DNA of 20,803 nucleotides, taken from UBA11891 sp003533785 (lineage in GTDB: Bacteria > Bacteroidota > Bacteroidia > Flavobacteriales > Flavobacteriaceae). Location: NCBI GenBank assembly GCA_949511625.1, contig CATFEX010000030.1, positions 1 to 20,803 of the forward strand, given 5' to 3'. A program made the translations under genes and the position numbers. Below the pieces are notes generated by a model that worked only from the letters and a program-made list of their open reading frames with translations, searched no databases and was not told where the DNA came from. Shown here piece by piece: positions 7,365 through 14,680 of this stretch. Each line of letters opens with the position of its first letter. The stretch's first letter is position 1.

Positions 7365-8918
7365 CTAGGAATTCATTGAGATTAAAAACTCTTCATTGTT
7401 TTGTGTGCGTTTGAAACGATCATTGATGAATTCCATAGCTTCTACAGGATTCATATCGGCGAGATACTTCCGCATGATCCACATCCGTTGAATGGTGTTT
7501 TCATCGAGTAAAAGATCGTCTCTTCGAGTACTGGAAGAGACCAGATCAATGGCTGGGAAGATACGTCGGTTCGCAATTCGTCGATCCAGTTGGAGCTCCA
7601 TATTACCTGTTCCCTTGAACTCTTCAAATATTACTTCGTCCATTTTCGAACCGGTTTCAGTTAGTGCTGTAGCAATAATAGAGAGAGAGCCGCCGTTTTC
7701 AATTTTTCGGGCCGCACCGAAAAACCGCTTCGGTCGGTGTAGAGCGTTGGCATCAACCCCTCCTGATAGAATTTTTCCTGAAGCGGGTTGTACTGTGTTA
7801 TAGGCCCTTGCCAGACGGGTAATAGAGTCTAAAAGAATTACTACATCATGACCACATTCAACCAAGCGTTTGGCTTTTTCCAATACGATATTGGCTACTT
7901 TAACATGACGATCGGCAGGCTCATCAAAGGTGGAAGCAACCACTTCACCGTCTACGTTTCGCTGCATATCAGTGACTTCCTCAGGGCGTTCGTCAATCAA
8001 CAGGATTAGCTGATATACTTCAGGGTGATTGGCTGCAATGGCATTGGCAATATCTTTTAGCAGCATGGTTTTTCCAGTTTTTGGCTGGGATACAATCATA
8101 CCTCGCTGTCCTTTTCCAATGGGTGAGAACAAATCGATAATTCTTGAAGAGATTGTGCTCTGCTTATCAGCCAATTTAAATTTCTCTTGAGGAAATAAAG
8201 GAGTGAGATGTTCAAATGAGACTCGATCGCGAACCACTTTAGGATCCAGACCGTTGAGATGGTCTACTTTGATAAGCGGGAAGTACTTTTCTCCTTCTTT
8301 GGGGGGACGAACTGTTCCCAATACCGTATCTCCGGTTTTCAACCCAAACAAACGAATTTGCGATTGGGAAACATAGACATCGTCTGGGGAGGAGAGATAA
8401 TTGTAATCGGAAGAGCGCAGAAACCCATATCCTTCTGGCATAATTTCAAGGACACCTTCTGTTTGGATGATTCCTTCAAATTCGAAATCAGGTTCCCGAT
8501 AGCGATTTCTATGATCTTTATTGTGATTGGCATCTGTGTGTTGCTTTTTAAAATGATTTCTATTTTTATTGCGACCGTTTTGATGCTTTTTATTGGAGTA
8601 ATCCTTTCCCTCTTTATTTTTTGATTCTATTTCTTTAGGTTTTTCTATCGCTTTTTCGACGAATTCTTCAGTTGGTTTTGACTTTTCTTCACTCACTTTG
8701 GATGGTTCTTGGCTTGACTTGGGTTTGAGATCTTTTTCTGGACTGTTTTGGACAGGGTTGTCTTTGTTAATCACTTTTGGATTGGCTGAGATAAAATCAA
8801 TGATTTGATAAATAAGATCCAACTTTTTTAGACCCGTGATTCGTTTAACGCCTAAGGCTTTAGCCATATCTTGAAGTTCGTTTAACTTCTTGCTCTTTAG
8901 CGTAGCGATTTCATACAT
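7365..8918 (-). CDS. rho: Transcription termination factor Rho with long N-terminal insertion
   Basis: Hexameric RNA-dependent ATPase that releases RNA polymerase. The 517 residues are about 100 more than E. coli Rho. In order: Rho_N helical domain (1-45); a hydrophilic Lys/Asn/Glu-rich linker (about 46-145, stretches such as KHQNGRNKNRNHFKKQ); the RNA-binding cold-shock-like domain with GVLEIMPEGYGFLRS (155-169) and DVYVSQSQIRLFGL; and the ATPase core. Walker A is SQPKTGKT (277-284), Walker B VVILLD (359-364), and the RNA-contacting loop SGGVDANAL (385-393). The extended linker is typical of Bacteroidota. In Bacteroides thetaiotaomicron a disordered part of Rho has been linked to condensate formation; whether this linker acts likewise is inference. 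Divergent from the DUF4293 gene. Confidence 0.98.
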   Translation of the reverse strand: MYEIATLKSKKLNELQDMAKALGVKRITGLKKLDLIYQIIDFISANPKVINKDNPVQNSPEKDLKPKSSQEPSKVSEEKSKPTEEFVEKAIEKPKEIESKNKEGKDYSNKKHQNGRNKNRNHFKKQHTDANHNKDHRNRYREPDFEFEGIIQTEGVLEIMPEGYGFLRSSDYNYLSSPDDVYVSQSQIRLFGLKTGDTVLGTVRPPKEGEKYFPLIKVDHLNGLDPKVVRDRVSFEHLTPLFPQEKFKLADKQSTISSRIIDLFSPIGKGQRGMIVSQPKTGKTMLLKDIANAIAANHPEVYQLILLIDERPEEVTDMQRNVDGEVVASTFDEPADRHVKVANIVLEKAKRLVECGHDVVILLDSITRLARAYNTVQPASGKILSGGVDANALHRPKRFFGAARKIENGGSLSIIATALTETGSKMDEVIFEEFKGTGNMELQLDRRIANRRIFPAIDLVSSSTRRDDLLLDENTIQRMWIMRKYLADMNPVEAMEFINDRFKRTQNNEEFLISMNS

Positions 8919-8990
8919 AATAGTAAAATAATAAGAAGATTGCTGTGGAAGGGAATATAATGTAACCAGGGATTATTATTGATTACGGTT

Positions 8991-8998
8991 CAATAATA
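8991..8998 (-). promoter_or_regulatory. Possible -7 element of rho
   Basis: The minus strand reads TATTATTG, one mismatch from TANNTTTG, with a TTTG about 23 bases upstream. It would give a leader of roughly 70 bases before the rho ATG. Such a leader would have room for autoregulation, but no specific structure was identified. Confidence 0.25.
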
Positions 8999-9032
8999 CG
9001 AATTAAATTTCAATCCACATTCAAATAAAAGT

Positions 9033-9040
9033 TATTTTTG
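9033..9040 (+). promoter_or_regulatory. -7 promoter element immediately upstream of the DUF4293 gene
   Basis: TATTTTTG is an exact TANNTTTG match ending only 7 bases before the ATG at 9048, so transcription would start at or within about 3 bases of the start codon. A near-consensus TTTC lies 21 bases upstream. Confidence 0.5.
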
Positions 9041-9047
9041 ATTAAGT

Positions 9048-9437
9048 ATGATTCAACGAATCCAAAGTTTGTATTTATTAATTATTAGCGTTCTACAGCT
9101 GCTTGTTTACTTCAAAGGATTTACACCCTATCTCCAATCGAAGTTTTTGAATGCACAACAGTGGACAATTTTGTCCTGGTTGATCATTGGGCTGGTATGG
9201 TTTGTTATACTCTTATTCAAATACCGTCCTTTACAATGGAAATTAATTTTGGTAGGGCTCATTTTGATGCTTTCTAAAATTGGGATGGGTCTCTATGGCA
9301 TTCGTCTTGAAAAACAATGGGACATTCATGACATGGGTCTTGTTTTAGATCTGTTCTGCATCGCCTTGTTAATTGGTTCTTATCGTGCTGTTAGAAAGGA
9401 CGAATCGTTAGTGCGATCGATCGATCGTATTCGCTAG
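9048..9437 (+). CDS. DUF4293 family small integral membrane protein
   Basis: The 129-residue protein begins MIQRIQSLYLLIISVLQ, the conserved start of the DUF4293 family, found in Bacteroidota and commonly beside rho. Four hydrophobic helices are visible at about 5-22, 38-56, 64-83 and 95-112, with short loops and a basic C-terminus (RKDESLVRSIDRIR). The biochemical role is unknown and no catalytic motif is evident. Its TAG stop overlaps that of the convergent phosphoesterase in a shared CTAG. The ATG is well supported by family conservation, which makes the very close -7 promoter element notable. Confidence 0.85.
   Translation: MIQRIQSLYLLIISVLQLLVYFKGFTPYLQSKFLNAQQWTILSWLIIGLVWFVILLFKYRPLQWKLILVGLILMLSKIGMGLYGIRLEKQWDIHDMGLVLDLFCIALLIGSYRAVRKDESLVRSIDRIR
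9414..9427. repeat. Short (CGAT)3CG palindrome
   Basis: Fourteen bases of perfect palindrome containing three GATC sites, lying inside the last codons of the DUF4293 gene, 7 bases before the shared stop codons of the convergent pair. It encodes part of Arg-Ser-Ile-Asp-Arg. It may be chance. Confidence 0.6.
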
Positions 9438-9937
9438 GCCTTGGCTCGATCTCCTAGTTCGGCCACCTCTAGATTTTCTATTTTATCTTGATCAATGGTA
9501 AAACGAAGTAAGGTTCGCACCTTATGAAAACCACTCTTTCCGGCTGCTCCGGGATTCATATGAAGTAATTTCCTTTTAAGATCATTTTGGACCTTCAGAA
9601 TATGAGAATGCCCACAAATATATAGTTGGGGTTGAAGTTGATCCAAGAGCGTTTTGGTTGTCGCCGTATATCGCCCGGGGTATCCACCAATATGCCGAAT
9701 AAAGACCTTCACTTTTTCACAATTGAAAATTTGATTTTCTGGACAAGCAGCTCGGATTTGATGTCCATCAATATTCCCGTAAACAGCACGCGTCGGTTTT
9801 GACTGTTCGAGCCTTTCTAAAAGGTCTATATGACCAATATCTCCTGCATGCCACACTTCGTCTGCCCAGTGGATGTGCTTCATTATGGAGGTGTCTATAT
9901 ATCCATGGGTATCCGAAAGGAGGCAAATCTTAGTCAT
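9434..9937 (-). CDS. YfcE/MJ0936-type metallophosphoesterase
   Basis: Calcineurin-like phosphoesterase of 167 residues with the complete two-metal site: Asp9-x-His11 in LSDTHG, Asp33 in HAGDIGH, Asn55 in YGNIDG, His82 in IRHIGGYPG, and His110/His112 in CGHSH. A conserved NPGAAGKSGFHKVRTLLRF stretch follows, as in Bacteroidota relatives. Homologues hydrolyse phosphodiester or phosphomonoester model substrates; the natural substrate is not known. It is cytoplasmic, with no signal peptide. It is convergent with the DUF4293 gene, sharing the CTAG stop, and divergent from the small membrane protein gene across 44 bases. Confidence 0.93.
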   Translation of the reverse strand: MTKICLLSDTHGYIDTSIMKHIHWADEVWHAGDIGHIDLLERLEQSKPTRAVYGNIDGHQIRAACPENQIFNCEKVKVFIRHIGGYPGRYTATTKTLLDQLQPQLYICGHSHILKVQNDLKRKLLHMNPGAAGKSGFHKVRTLLRFTIDQDKIENLEVAELGDRAKA

Positions 9938-9981
9938 TTTTATATCTTTAGGGAACCCAAATTACAAAACCTATTTATGCC

Positions 9982-10428
9982 ATGCAGTCATCTGTTGTAT
10001 TTTCGGTCTGTACTAAGACCTTTATTTCATCTTCCCAACAAAAATCTAAAGTTATTCTCGATGAGAATCATTTGCTTTACCGGCTGAGGCGCCGTTTTAT
10101 TCATCGGAAGATATATTATAAAGAAATCTATCAGGCACATATTGTTCGTATTAATCACCTCTTCTATTTCGCTTCAACTATTTTCTTATTACTTCAAGGA
10201 TTGATTTATTTTGTTGCGTTTCATGAAGCTCCCCCATTATATCCTGTTTTAAGTTTTATTCTATTTCTTCTATTTTTTATCGGGATTCTTATCAACGAGA
10301 AATGTTTGTATTCGGTTCGTGTGAAGCAAATGGAAATGGAAACAGAAATTTTTCTGACTAGTAAGCGCAAAGAAGCCAAAGCATTGGTCAAAGCCATTAA
10401 CGAAACCTTGGAAGAGCAACGAGAATAA
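9982..10428 (+). CDS. Two-helix membrane protein, possibly bacterial PH-like
   Basis: The 148-residue protein is not confidently assigned to a family. An N-terminal polar segment with predicted beta character (SKVILDENHLLYRLRRRF, then YYKEIYQAHIVRI) precedes two adjacent transmembrane helices at about 58-80 and 86-104, joined by a short Pro-rich turn. A second beta-like strand (CLYSVRVKQMEMETEIFL) and an amphipathic C-terminal helix (KEAKALVKAINETLEEQ) follow. This strand-hairpin-strand-helix order resembles small membrane proteins with a PH-like fold split by a helical hairpin. That is a structural guess from pattern, not a sequence match. The start is the first in-frame ATG. It is followed by truA, whose promoter element begins just after this gene's stop. 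Confidence 0.7.
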   Translation: MQSSVVFSVCTKTFISSSQQKSKVILDENHLLYRLRRRFIHRKIYYKEIYQAHIVRINHLFYFASTIFLLLQGLIYFVAFHEAPPLYPVLSFILFLLFFIGILINEKCLYSVRVKQMEMETEIFLTSKRKEAKALVKAINETLEEQRE

Positions 10429-10433
10429 AGCGA

Positions 10434-10441
10434 TATATTTG
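10434..10441 (+). promoter_or_regulatory. -7 promoter element of truA
   Basis: TATATTTG matches TANNTTTG exactly, lies 12 bases before the TTG start of truA, and would give a leader of only about 5-8 bases. A TTG lies 23 bases upstream, a longer spacing than usual. Confidence 0.45.
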
Positions 10442-10453
10442 TAAAAAAATAAA

Positions 10454-11212
10454 TTGCGTTATTTCGTCTTCTTTGCGTATAATGGAGCAGGATACCATGG
10501 CTGGCAAAGCCAACCCAATGCCTTAACTGTTCAGCAAGAAATGGAACAAGCTTTTGAGACGTTGCTACAAGAACCTATTGCGCTCACAGCCGCAGGAAGA
10601 ACAGATGCAGGGGTTCATGCTTCTTTTATGGTAGCCCATTTCGACACCAGCAATTCCCTGCCAGAAAATTTATGTTTTTTGCTCAATCAGTATTTATCTA
10701 ATGCTATATCTATTAATCGTATTCAAAATGTCTCTGATTCTGCACATGCCCGTTTCGATGCCTTGTCTCGCACTTATCAATACACAATCAGCTCGGTCAA
10801 GAATCCCTTTCGTTATCCCTACCAATATTATATTAAAGGTTCCTTAGACCTTGCACAAATGAATGCTTCGGCCGCTTTACTTCTCGAATATGAAGATTTT
10901 GAGTGTTTTTCTAAAGTCAATACTGATGTTAAAACGTTCATGTGTCAAATTGAAAAGGCTCATTGGGAAAGCCTAGAAAATCAGTATATATTTACCATCA
11001 AAGCCAATCGTTTTTTGCGAAATATGGTTCGCGCCATTGTCGGCACATTAATTGAAATTGGTCAAGGCAAACGCACATTGGATTCCTTACACAAAACTCT
11101 CCGTTCAAAAGATCGCTCTCAAGCCGGATATTCTGTTCCTGCGCATGCTCTTTTCTTAACAGATATCGAATATCCTAAAACCTTATTCAAACAATATGAC
11201 TCAAAAGACTAA
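10454..11212 (+). CDS. truA: tRNA pseudouridine(38-40) synthase TruA
   Basis: Isomerises uridines 38-40 in the anticodon arm of many tRNAs. The 252 residues match the family length. The catalytic aspartate is Asp51 in AAGRTDAGVHA. Other family stretches are the start RYFVFFAYNGAGYHGWQSQ, ARFDALSRTYQY and FLRNMVRAIVGTLIEIGQGK. The start codon is TTG at 10454-10456: an in-frame TAA at 10442-10444 blocks any upstream start, and the conserved RYF...YNG strand leaves no room for a later one. The 3' end overlaps the ABC exporter gene by 17 bases, so the two are probably translated from one message. Confidence 0.96.
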   Translation: MRYFVFFAYNGAGYHGWQSQPNALTVQQEMEQAFETLLQEPIALTAAGRTDAGVHASFMVAHFDTSNSLPENLCFLLNQYLSNAISINRIQNVSDSAHARFDALSRTYQYTISSVKNPFRYPYQYYIKGSLDLAQMNASAALLLEYEDFECFSKVNTDVKTFMCQIEKAHWESLENQYIFTIKANRFLRNMVRAIVGTLIEIGQGKRTLDSLHKTLRSKDRSQAGYSVPAHALFLTDIEYPKTLFKQYDSKD

Positions 11213-12965
11213 CAAAATTTTTGACCGTGATTTATTTAGTAAGTTGATGGAATTTGTTTCCACCTATCGCAGTGTTTTCTATTTTGTAATGGTAGCGGCT
11301 ATTCTTCTTTCAGTATTTTCAACACTTACCCCTTATTTACTGATGATAACGGTTGATGATTACATCACACCAAAGGATTTTGATGGCATGGTATTATTGG
11401 TTGGGTTGATGCTTTTGGCTTTGTGTTTCGAGGTAGTTTTTCAATTTTTGTTTGTGTTTTATGCCAACTGGTTGGGTCAACACGTGATTCAAAAACTTCG
11501 GACACAATTGTTTCAAAAAATCATTGGTTTTAAGATGAGTTATTTCGATAATTCTGCTGTGGGCCGATTGGTCACTCGGGCAGTAAATGACATCGAAACA
11601 ATTGCAAGCATTTTTTCTCAAGGCTTGTTTATGATTATTGCCGATTTGCTGAAAATGTTTTTAGTCATCGGGGTTATGCTTTATGTAGACTGGCAACTTT
11701 CTTTAATTGTTTTCTCCATACTTCCTATTATTTTGTACGCTACTCGTCTTTTTCAAAAGTCAATGAAAAAAGCTTTTGAGGAAGTTCGACTGCAAGTCGC
11801 GAACTTGAATACTTTTGTCCAGGAACGGATTAGTGGGATGCAGATTGTTCAATTGTTTCACAGAGAATATCAGGAATATAAAACGTTTGTCTCTATTAAT
11901 AAAGAACACAAAAAGGCTTGGTTAAAAACGGTCTGGTTCAATTCAATTTTCTTTCCTGTTGCAGAAATATCCTCTTCGGTAACTATAGGATTGTTGGTTT
12001 GGTATGGAGGGGTCAGTGTCGCTACTGGAGGCGATATCTCCCTTGGAACTATTTTTTTATTTATTCAAATGTCACAAATGCTTTTCCGACCGCTACGGCA
12101 GATTGCAGATAAGTTCAATACCCTTCAAATGGGAATGGTTGCTGCAGAGCGGGTCTTTACAATTCTTGAGAAAGAAGCACACATTCAGGATGAGGGGCAT
12201 ATTGAAAAGAATCATGTAGAAGGGGCTATATCATTTACGGATGTTCACTTTTCATACACACCCAAAGAGGAAGTTTTACACGGAATATCCTTTAATATTC
12301 AACCTGGTGAGACGGTTGCAATTGTTGGGGCTACGGGGGCTGGAAAATCTACTTTGATAAATTTATTGTCTCGATTTTATGAGATCAATTCTGGAACCAT
12401 AACTATTGATGCTATTCCCATTCAGGACTATCGATTAGAAAACCTCCGGGGACACGTAGGGGTTGTATTGCAAGATGTCTTTTTATTTGCCGACACCATT
12501 TTAAAAAATATCATACTTCAAAACACTTCAATTACAGAATCTCAAGTAGCCAGTGCCGCTAAAGCGATAGGGGTTCACGAATTCATACAGAGTTTGCCAG
12601 GGGGGTATCAATACAATGTGAAGGAGCGAGGTGTTATGTTATCTGCCGGACAGCGGCAATTAATTGCTTTTTTGAGAGCCTATATGGCAGAGCCTAGTAT
12701 CCTAATCTTGGACGAGGCAACAGCTTCAATCGATTCACATTCGGAAGAGCTGATTCAAAAAGCCACTCAAAAAATTACCCGAGACAAGACCTCTTTAATT
12801 ATTGCCCATCGATTGGCAACCATCAAAAATGCTGATCGTATTATTGTTATGGACAAAGGGAATATTGTGGAAGTAGGAACTCACAAAGAGTTGCTTAGAA
12901 TACCCAAGGGATTCTATGCTCAATTGCATAAAGTTCAATTCATGGAAGTAGAAGAGACCCTCTAG
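11196..12965 (+). CDS. ABC-type exporter, fused membrane and ATPase domains (MsbA/MdlB-like)
   Basis: Half-transporter of 589 residues, expected to act as a dimer in the inner membrane. The type I exporter membrane domain (about 20-315) shows six hydrophobic helices and the coupling region YFDNSAVGRLVTRAVNDIE. The ATPase domain (about 343-575) is intact: Walker A GATGAGKST (378-386), Q-loop Gln426, signature LSAGQ (482-486, a common variant of LSGGQ), Walker B ILILDE with catalytic Glu507, and switch His538. The relatives include lipid flippases and drug exporters, and the substrate cannot be told from sequence. The start overlaps truA by 17 bases. The TAG stop is shared within CTAG with the convergent cdaA. 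Confidence 0.93.
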   Translation: MTQKTNKIFDRDLFSKLMEFVSTYRSVFYFVMVAAILLSVFSTLTPYLLMITVDDYITPKDFDGMVLLVGLMLLALCFEVVFQFLFVFYANWLGQHVIQKLRTQLFQKIIGFKMSYFDNSAVGRLVTRAVNDIETIASIFSQGLFMIIADLLKMFLVIGVMLYVDWQLSLIVFSILPIILYATRLFQKSMKKAFEEVRLQVANLNTFVQERISGMQIVQLFHREYQEYKTFVSINKEHKKAWLKTVWFNSIFFPVAEISSSVTIGLLVWYGGVSVATGGDISLGTIFLFIQMSQMLFRPLRQIADKFNTLQMGMVAAERVFTILEKEAHIQDEGHIEKNHVEGAISFTDVHFSYTPKEEVLHGISFNIQPGETVAIVGATGAGKSTLINLLSRFYEINSGTITIDAIPIQDYRLENLRGHVGVVLQDVFLFADTILKNIILQNTSITESQVASAAKAIGVHEFIQSLPGGYQYNVKERGVMLSAGQRQLIAFLRAYMAEPSILILDEATASIDSHSEELIQKATQKITRDKTSLIIAHRLATIKNADRIIVMDKGNIVEVGTHKELLRIPKGFYAQLHKVQFMEVEETL

Positions 12966-13753
12966 CTGATAAGATCAGCTTGAATAATTTGCTTGAGGTC
13001 CTCAAGGTCTTGGAAGTTCACAAATGCTCCATCTTTAATATAGGAAATGGATCCTCTTTGTTCTGAAATAACCAAAACCACAGCATCTGTTTTTTCGGAA
13101 ACGCCCAAGGCTGCTCGGTGTCGAAGGCCAAAGCGGACCGGTACCTCAGTAGATTCGGTCACAGGAAGTATAACTCGAGTGGCGGTGATGGAATTGTCTT
13201 TAACAATAATAGCTCCATCGTGTAATGGACCGTTCTTGAAAAAAATAGATCCCAAAATATTTTGAGAGAGATCTATCTTAGCTGGTTCTCCAGTTTCTTT
13301 AAGAAAATCCAAACTAGTATTTCTTTCAAGGACAATGATAGCTCCTGTTTTTTCATTGGCCATGCTTTGGCAGGCACGAAGCAATTCAGATACCCTCAGA
13401 CCACTTTTTTGACCTTGCCGTTGATCTAGAAAGTTGAAATAACGAACCACATTGCGACGGGTGGCAAAATTAGTAGAACCAATAAGCAGGAGGAATTTTC
13501 GTATTTCTTGTTGAAACACCACAATCAAGGCAAAGAAACCCACACTGATAAAGTTACCAAGAATGTTGCTTAGAACATCCATATGAAGTGCATCAGTGAG
13601 TTTATAAATCAAATAGATAATTACAATACCCACAAAAATATTAATGGCAACTGTTCCACGGACCAAGCGATATAAGTAGAAAAGAAGCAACGCCACCAAA
13701 AAAATATCCAGGACGTCTATAAATGTAATCTCTAAAAAATCAAATCGATTCAA
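12962..13753 (-). CDS. cdaA: Membrane-bound diadenylate cyclase CdaA
   Basis: Makes cyclic di-AMP from two ATP. The 263-residue protein has three N-terminal transmembrane helices (about 13-31, 36-53, 66-84), a short coiled linker, and a DAC domain with both catalytic motifs intact: Asp-Gly-Ala at 179-181 (GPLHDGAIIV) and Arg-His-Arg at 211-213 (FGLRHRAALG). The start appears to be TTG at 13751-13753, since no ATG lies between it and the folP stop and the following residues (LEITFIDVLDIFLVALLLFYLYRLV) are the conserved first helix. It is 28 bases downstream of folP and probably co-transcribed. No CdaR or GlmM partner gene, as seen in Firmicutes, is nearby. The stop overlaps that of the convergent ABC exporter. 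Confidence 0.95.
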   Translation of the reverse strand: MNRFDFLEITFIDVLDIFLVALLLFYLYRLVRGTVAINIFVGIVIIYLIYKLTDALHMDVLSNILGNFISVGFFALIVVFQQEIRKFLLLIGSTNFATRRNVVRYFNFLDQRQGQKSGLRVSELLRACQSMANEKTGAIIVLERNTSLDFLKETGEPAKIDLSQNILGSIFFKNGPLHDGAIIVKDNSITATRVILPVTESTEVPVRFGLRHRAALGVSEKTDAVVLVISEQRGSISYIKDGAFVNFQDLEDLKQIIQADLIS

Positions 13754-13781
13754 GGAGGAGGCTTTTGGTAAAAATAAGAAA

Positions 13782-14603
13782 CTAATTAAGGGCTTGCAAC
13801 AATTCCACTACCTCAACAGCTTCACTAACATCGTGTACCCTCAATATATGTGCTCCTTGTTGCAAGGCAAAGGTGTGTAAGCTAGTGGTCCCATTAAGTG
13901 CTCTTTCTGGAGAAATATTCAATTTTTTATAGATCATTGATTTCCTTGAAACGCCAACCATAATTGGACATTTTAGAGAATGATACTGATGCAAATTTTT
14001 TAAAATCTCATAGTTGTGTTCCAAACTTTTGCCAAATCCAAACCCGGGATCGAGTATGATGTCATTTACTCCCTTTTGATGAAGCAGCGCTGTTTTTTCA
14101 GCAAAAAAAGACAATTGTTCTTCCACGATCGAATGGTATTTGGGTTCTTCTTGCATGGTTTTGGGAGTTCCCCGCATGTGCATGCAGACATAGGGAACTT
14201 GATAGTTGGCAATTATTTGATGCAATTTGTTATCGATGCTTCCTCCAGAGATATCATTAATTAGTGCGACTCCTTTATCTAAGGCACTTCTTGCAATACT
14301 GCTGTGATAGGTGTCTACGGAAAACAATGTATTGGGAAAAATTTTTAAAAGTTCGTTCAGGATTGGAAACATCCGTTGGCTTTCTTGCTCAACGGTTAAA
14401 AGTTCTGCCCCCGGTCGGCTACTGGCTGCTCCAATATCAATAAAAGTCGCCCCTTCTTGTAGCATTTTTTCAGTTTGCTTGACCGCTAGATCTATGGAAT
14501 TAAATTGCCCTCCATCATAGAAAGAATCTGGTGTTAGATTTAATATTCCCATTATTTTTGGGACAGATAGATCAACAAGCTTGCCCTGACAATTGAGTGT
14601 CAT
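13782..14603 (-). CDS. folP: Dihydropteroate synthase
   Basis: Condenses 6-hydroxymethyl-dihydropterin pyrophosphate with p-aminobenzoate to dihydropteroate, and is the sulfonamide target. All loops are present in 273 residues: NLTPDSFYDGG (22-32), DIGAASSRPGA (56-66), SVDTY (95-99), INDISGG (115-121), MHMRGTP (141-147), DPGFGFGKS (185-193), GVSRKS (217-222) and RVHDV (255-259). No truncation or missing catalytic residue is seen. The ATG at 14601-14603 fits the family start. It lies upstream of cdaA on the same strand and is divergent from the DUF1599 gene across 77 bases. No exact TANNTTTG was found for it; the best candidate is TAAATTTC at 14655-14662 on the minus strand. Confidence 0.97.
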   Translation of the reverse strand: MTLNCQGKLVDLSVPKIMGILNLTPDSFYDGGQFNSIDLAVKQTEKMLQEGATFIDIGAASSRPGAELLTVEQESQRMFPILNELLKIFPNTLFSVDTYHSSIARSALDKGVALINDISGGSIDNKLHQIIANYQVPYVCMHMRGTPKTMQEEPKYHSIVEEQLSFFAEKTALLHQKGVNDIILDPGFGFGKSLEHNYEILKNLHQYHSLKCPIMVGVSRKSMIYKKLNISPERALNGTTSLHTFALQQGAHILRVHDVSEAVEVVELLQALN

Positions 14604-14680
14604 ACTACTGGTTAAAATTTTCTAAGAATTGCATAGTTGGGAGAAAATTTTGTCGAAATTTACAGCAAATTCGGTCACGG

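Noticed and set aside
12639..12653. LSAGQ instead of LSGGQ as a sign of a dead ABC ATPase
   Set aside because: Walker A, Q-loop, catalytic Glu and switch His are all intact, and LSxGQ variants are common in this exporter group.
14597..14680. In-frame upstream ATG adding 28 residues to the DUF1599 protein
   Set aside because: It overlaps the divergent folP start and the added residues look like translated intergenic DNA; MTKTEEEYKK at 14681 is the better start.
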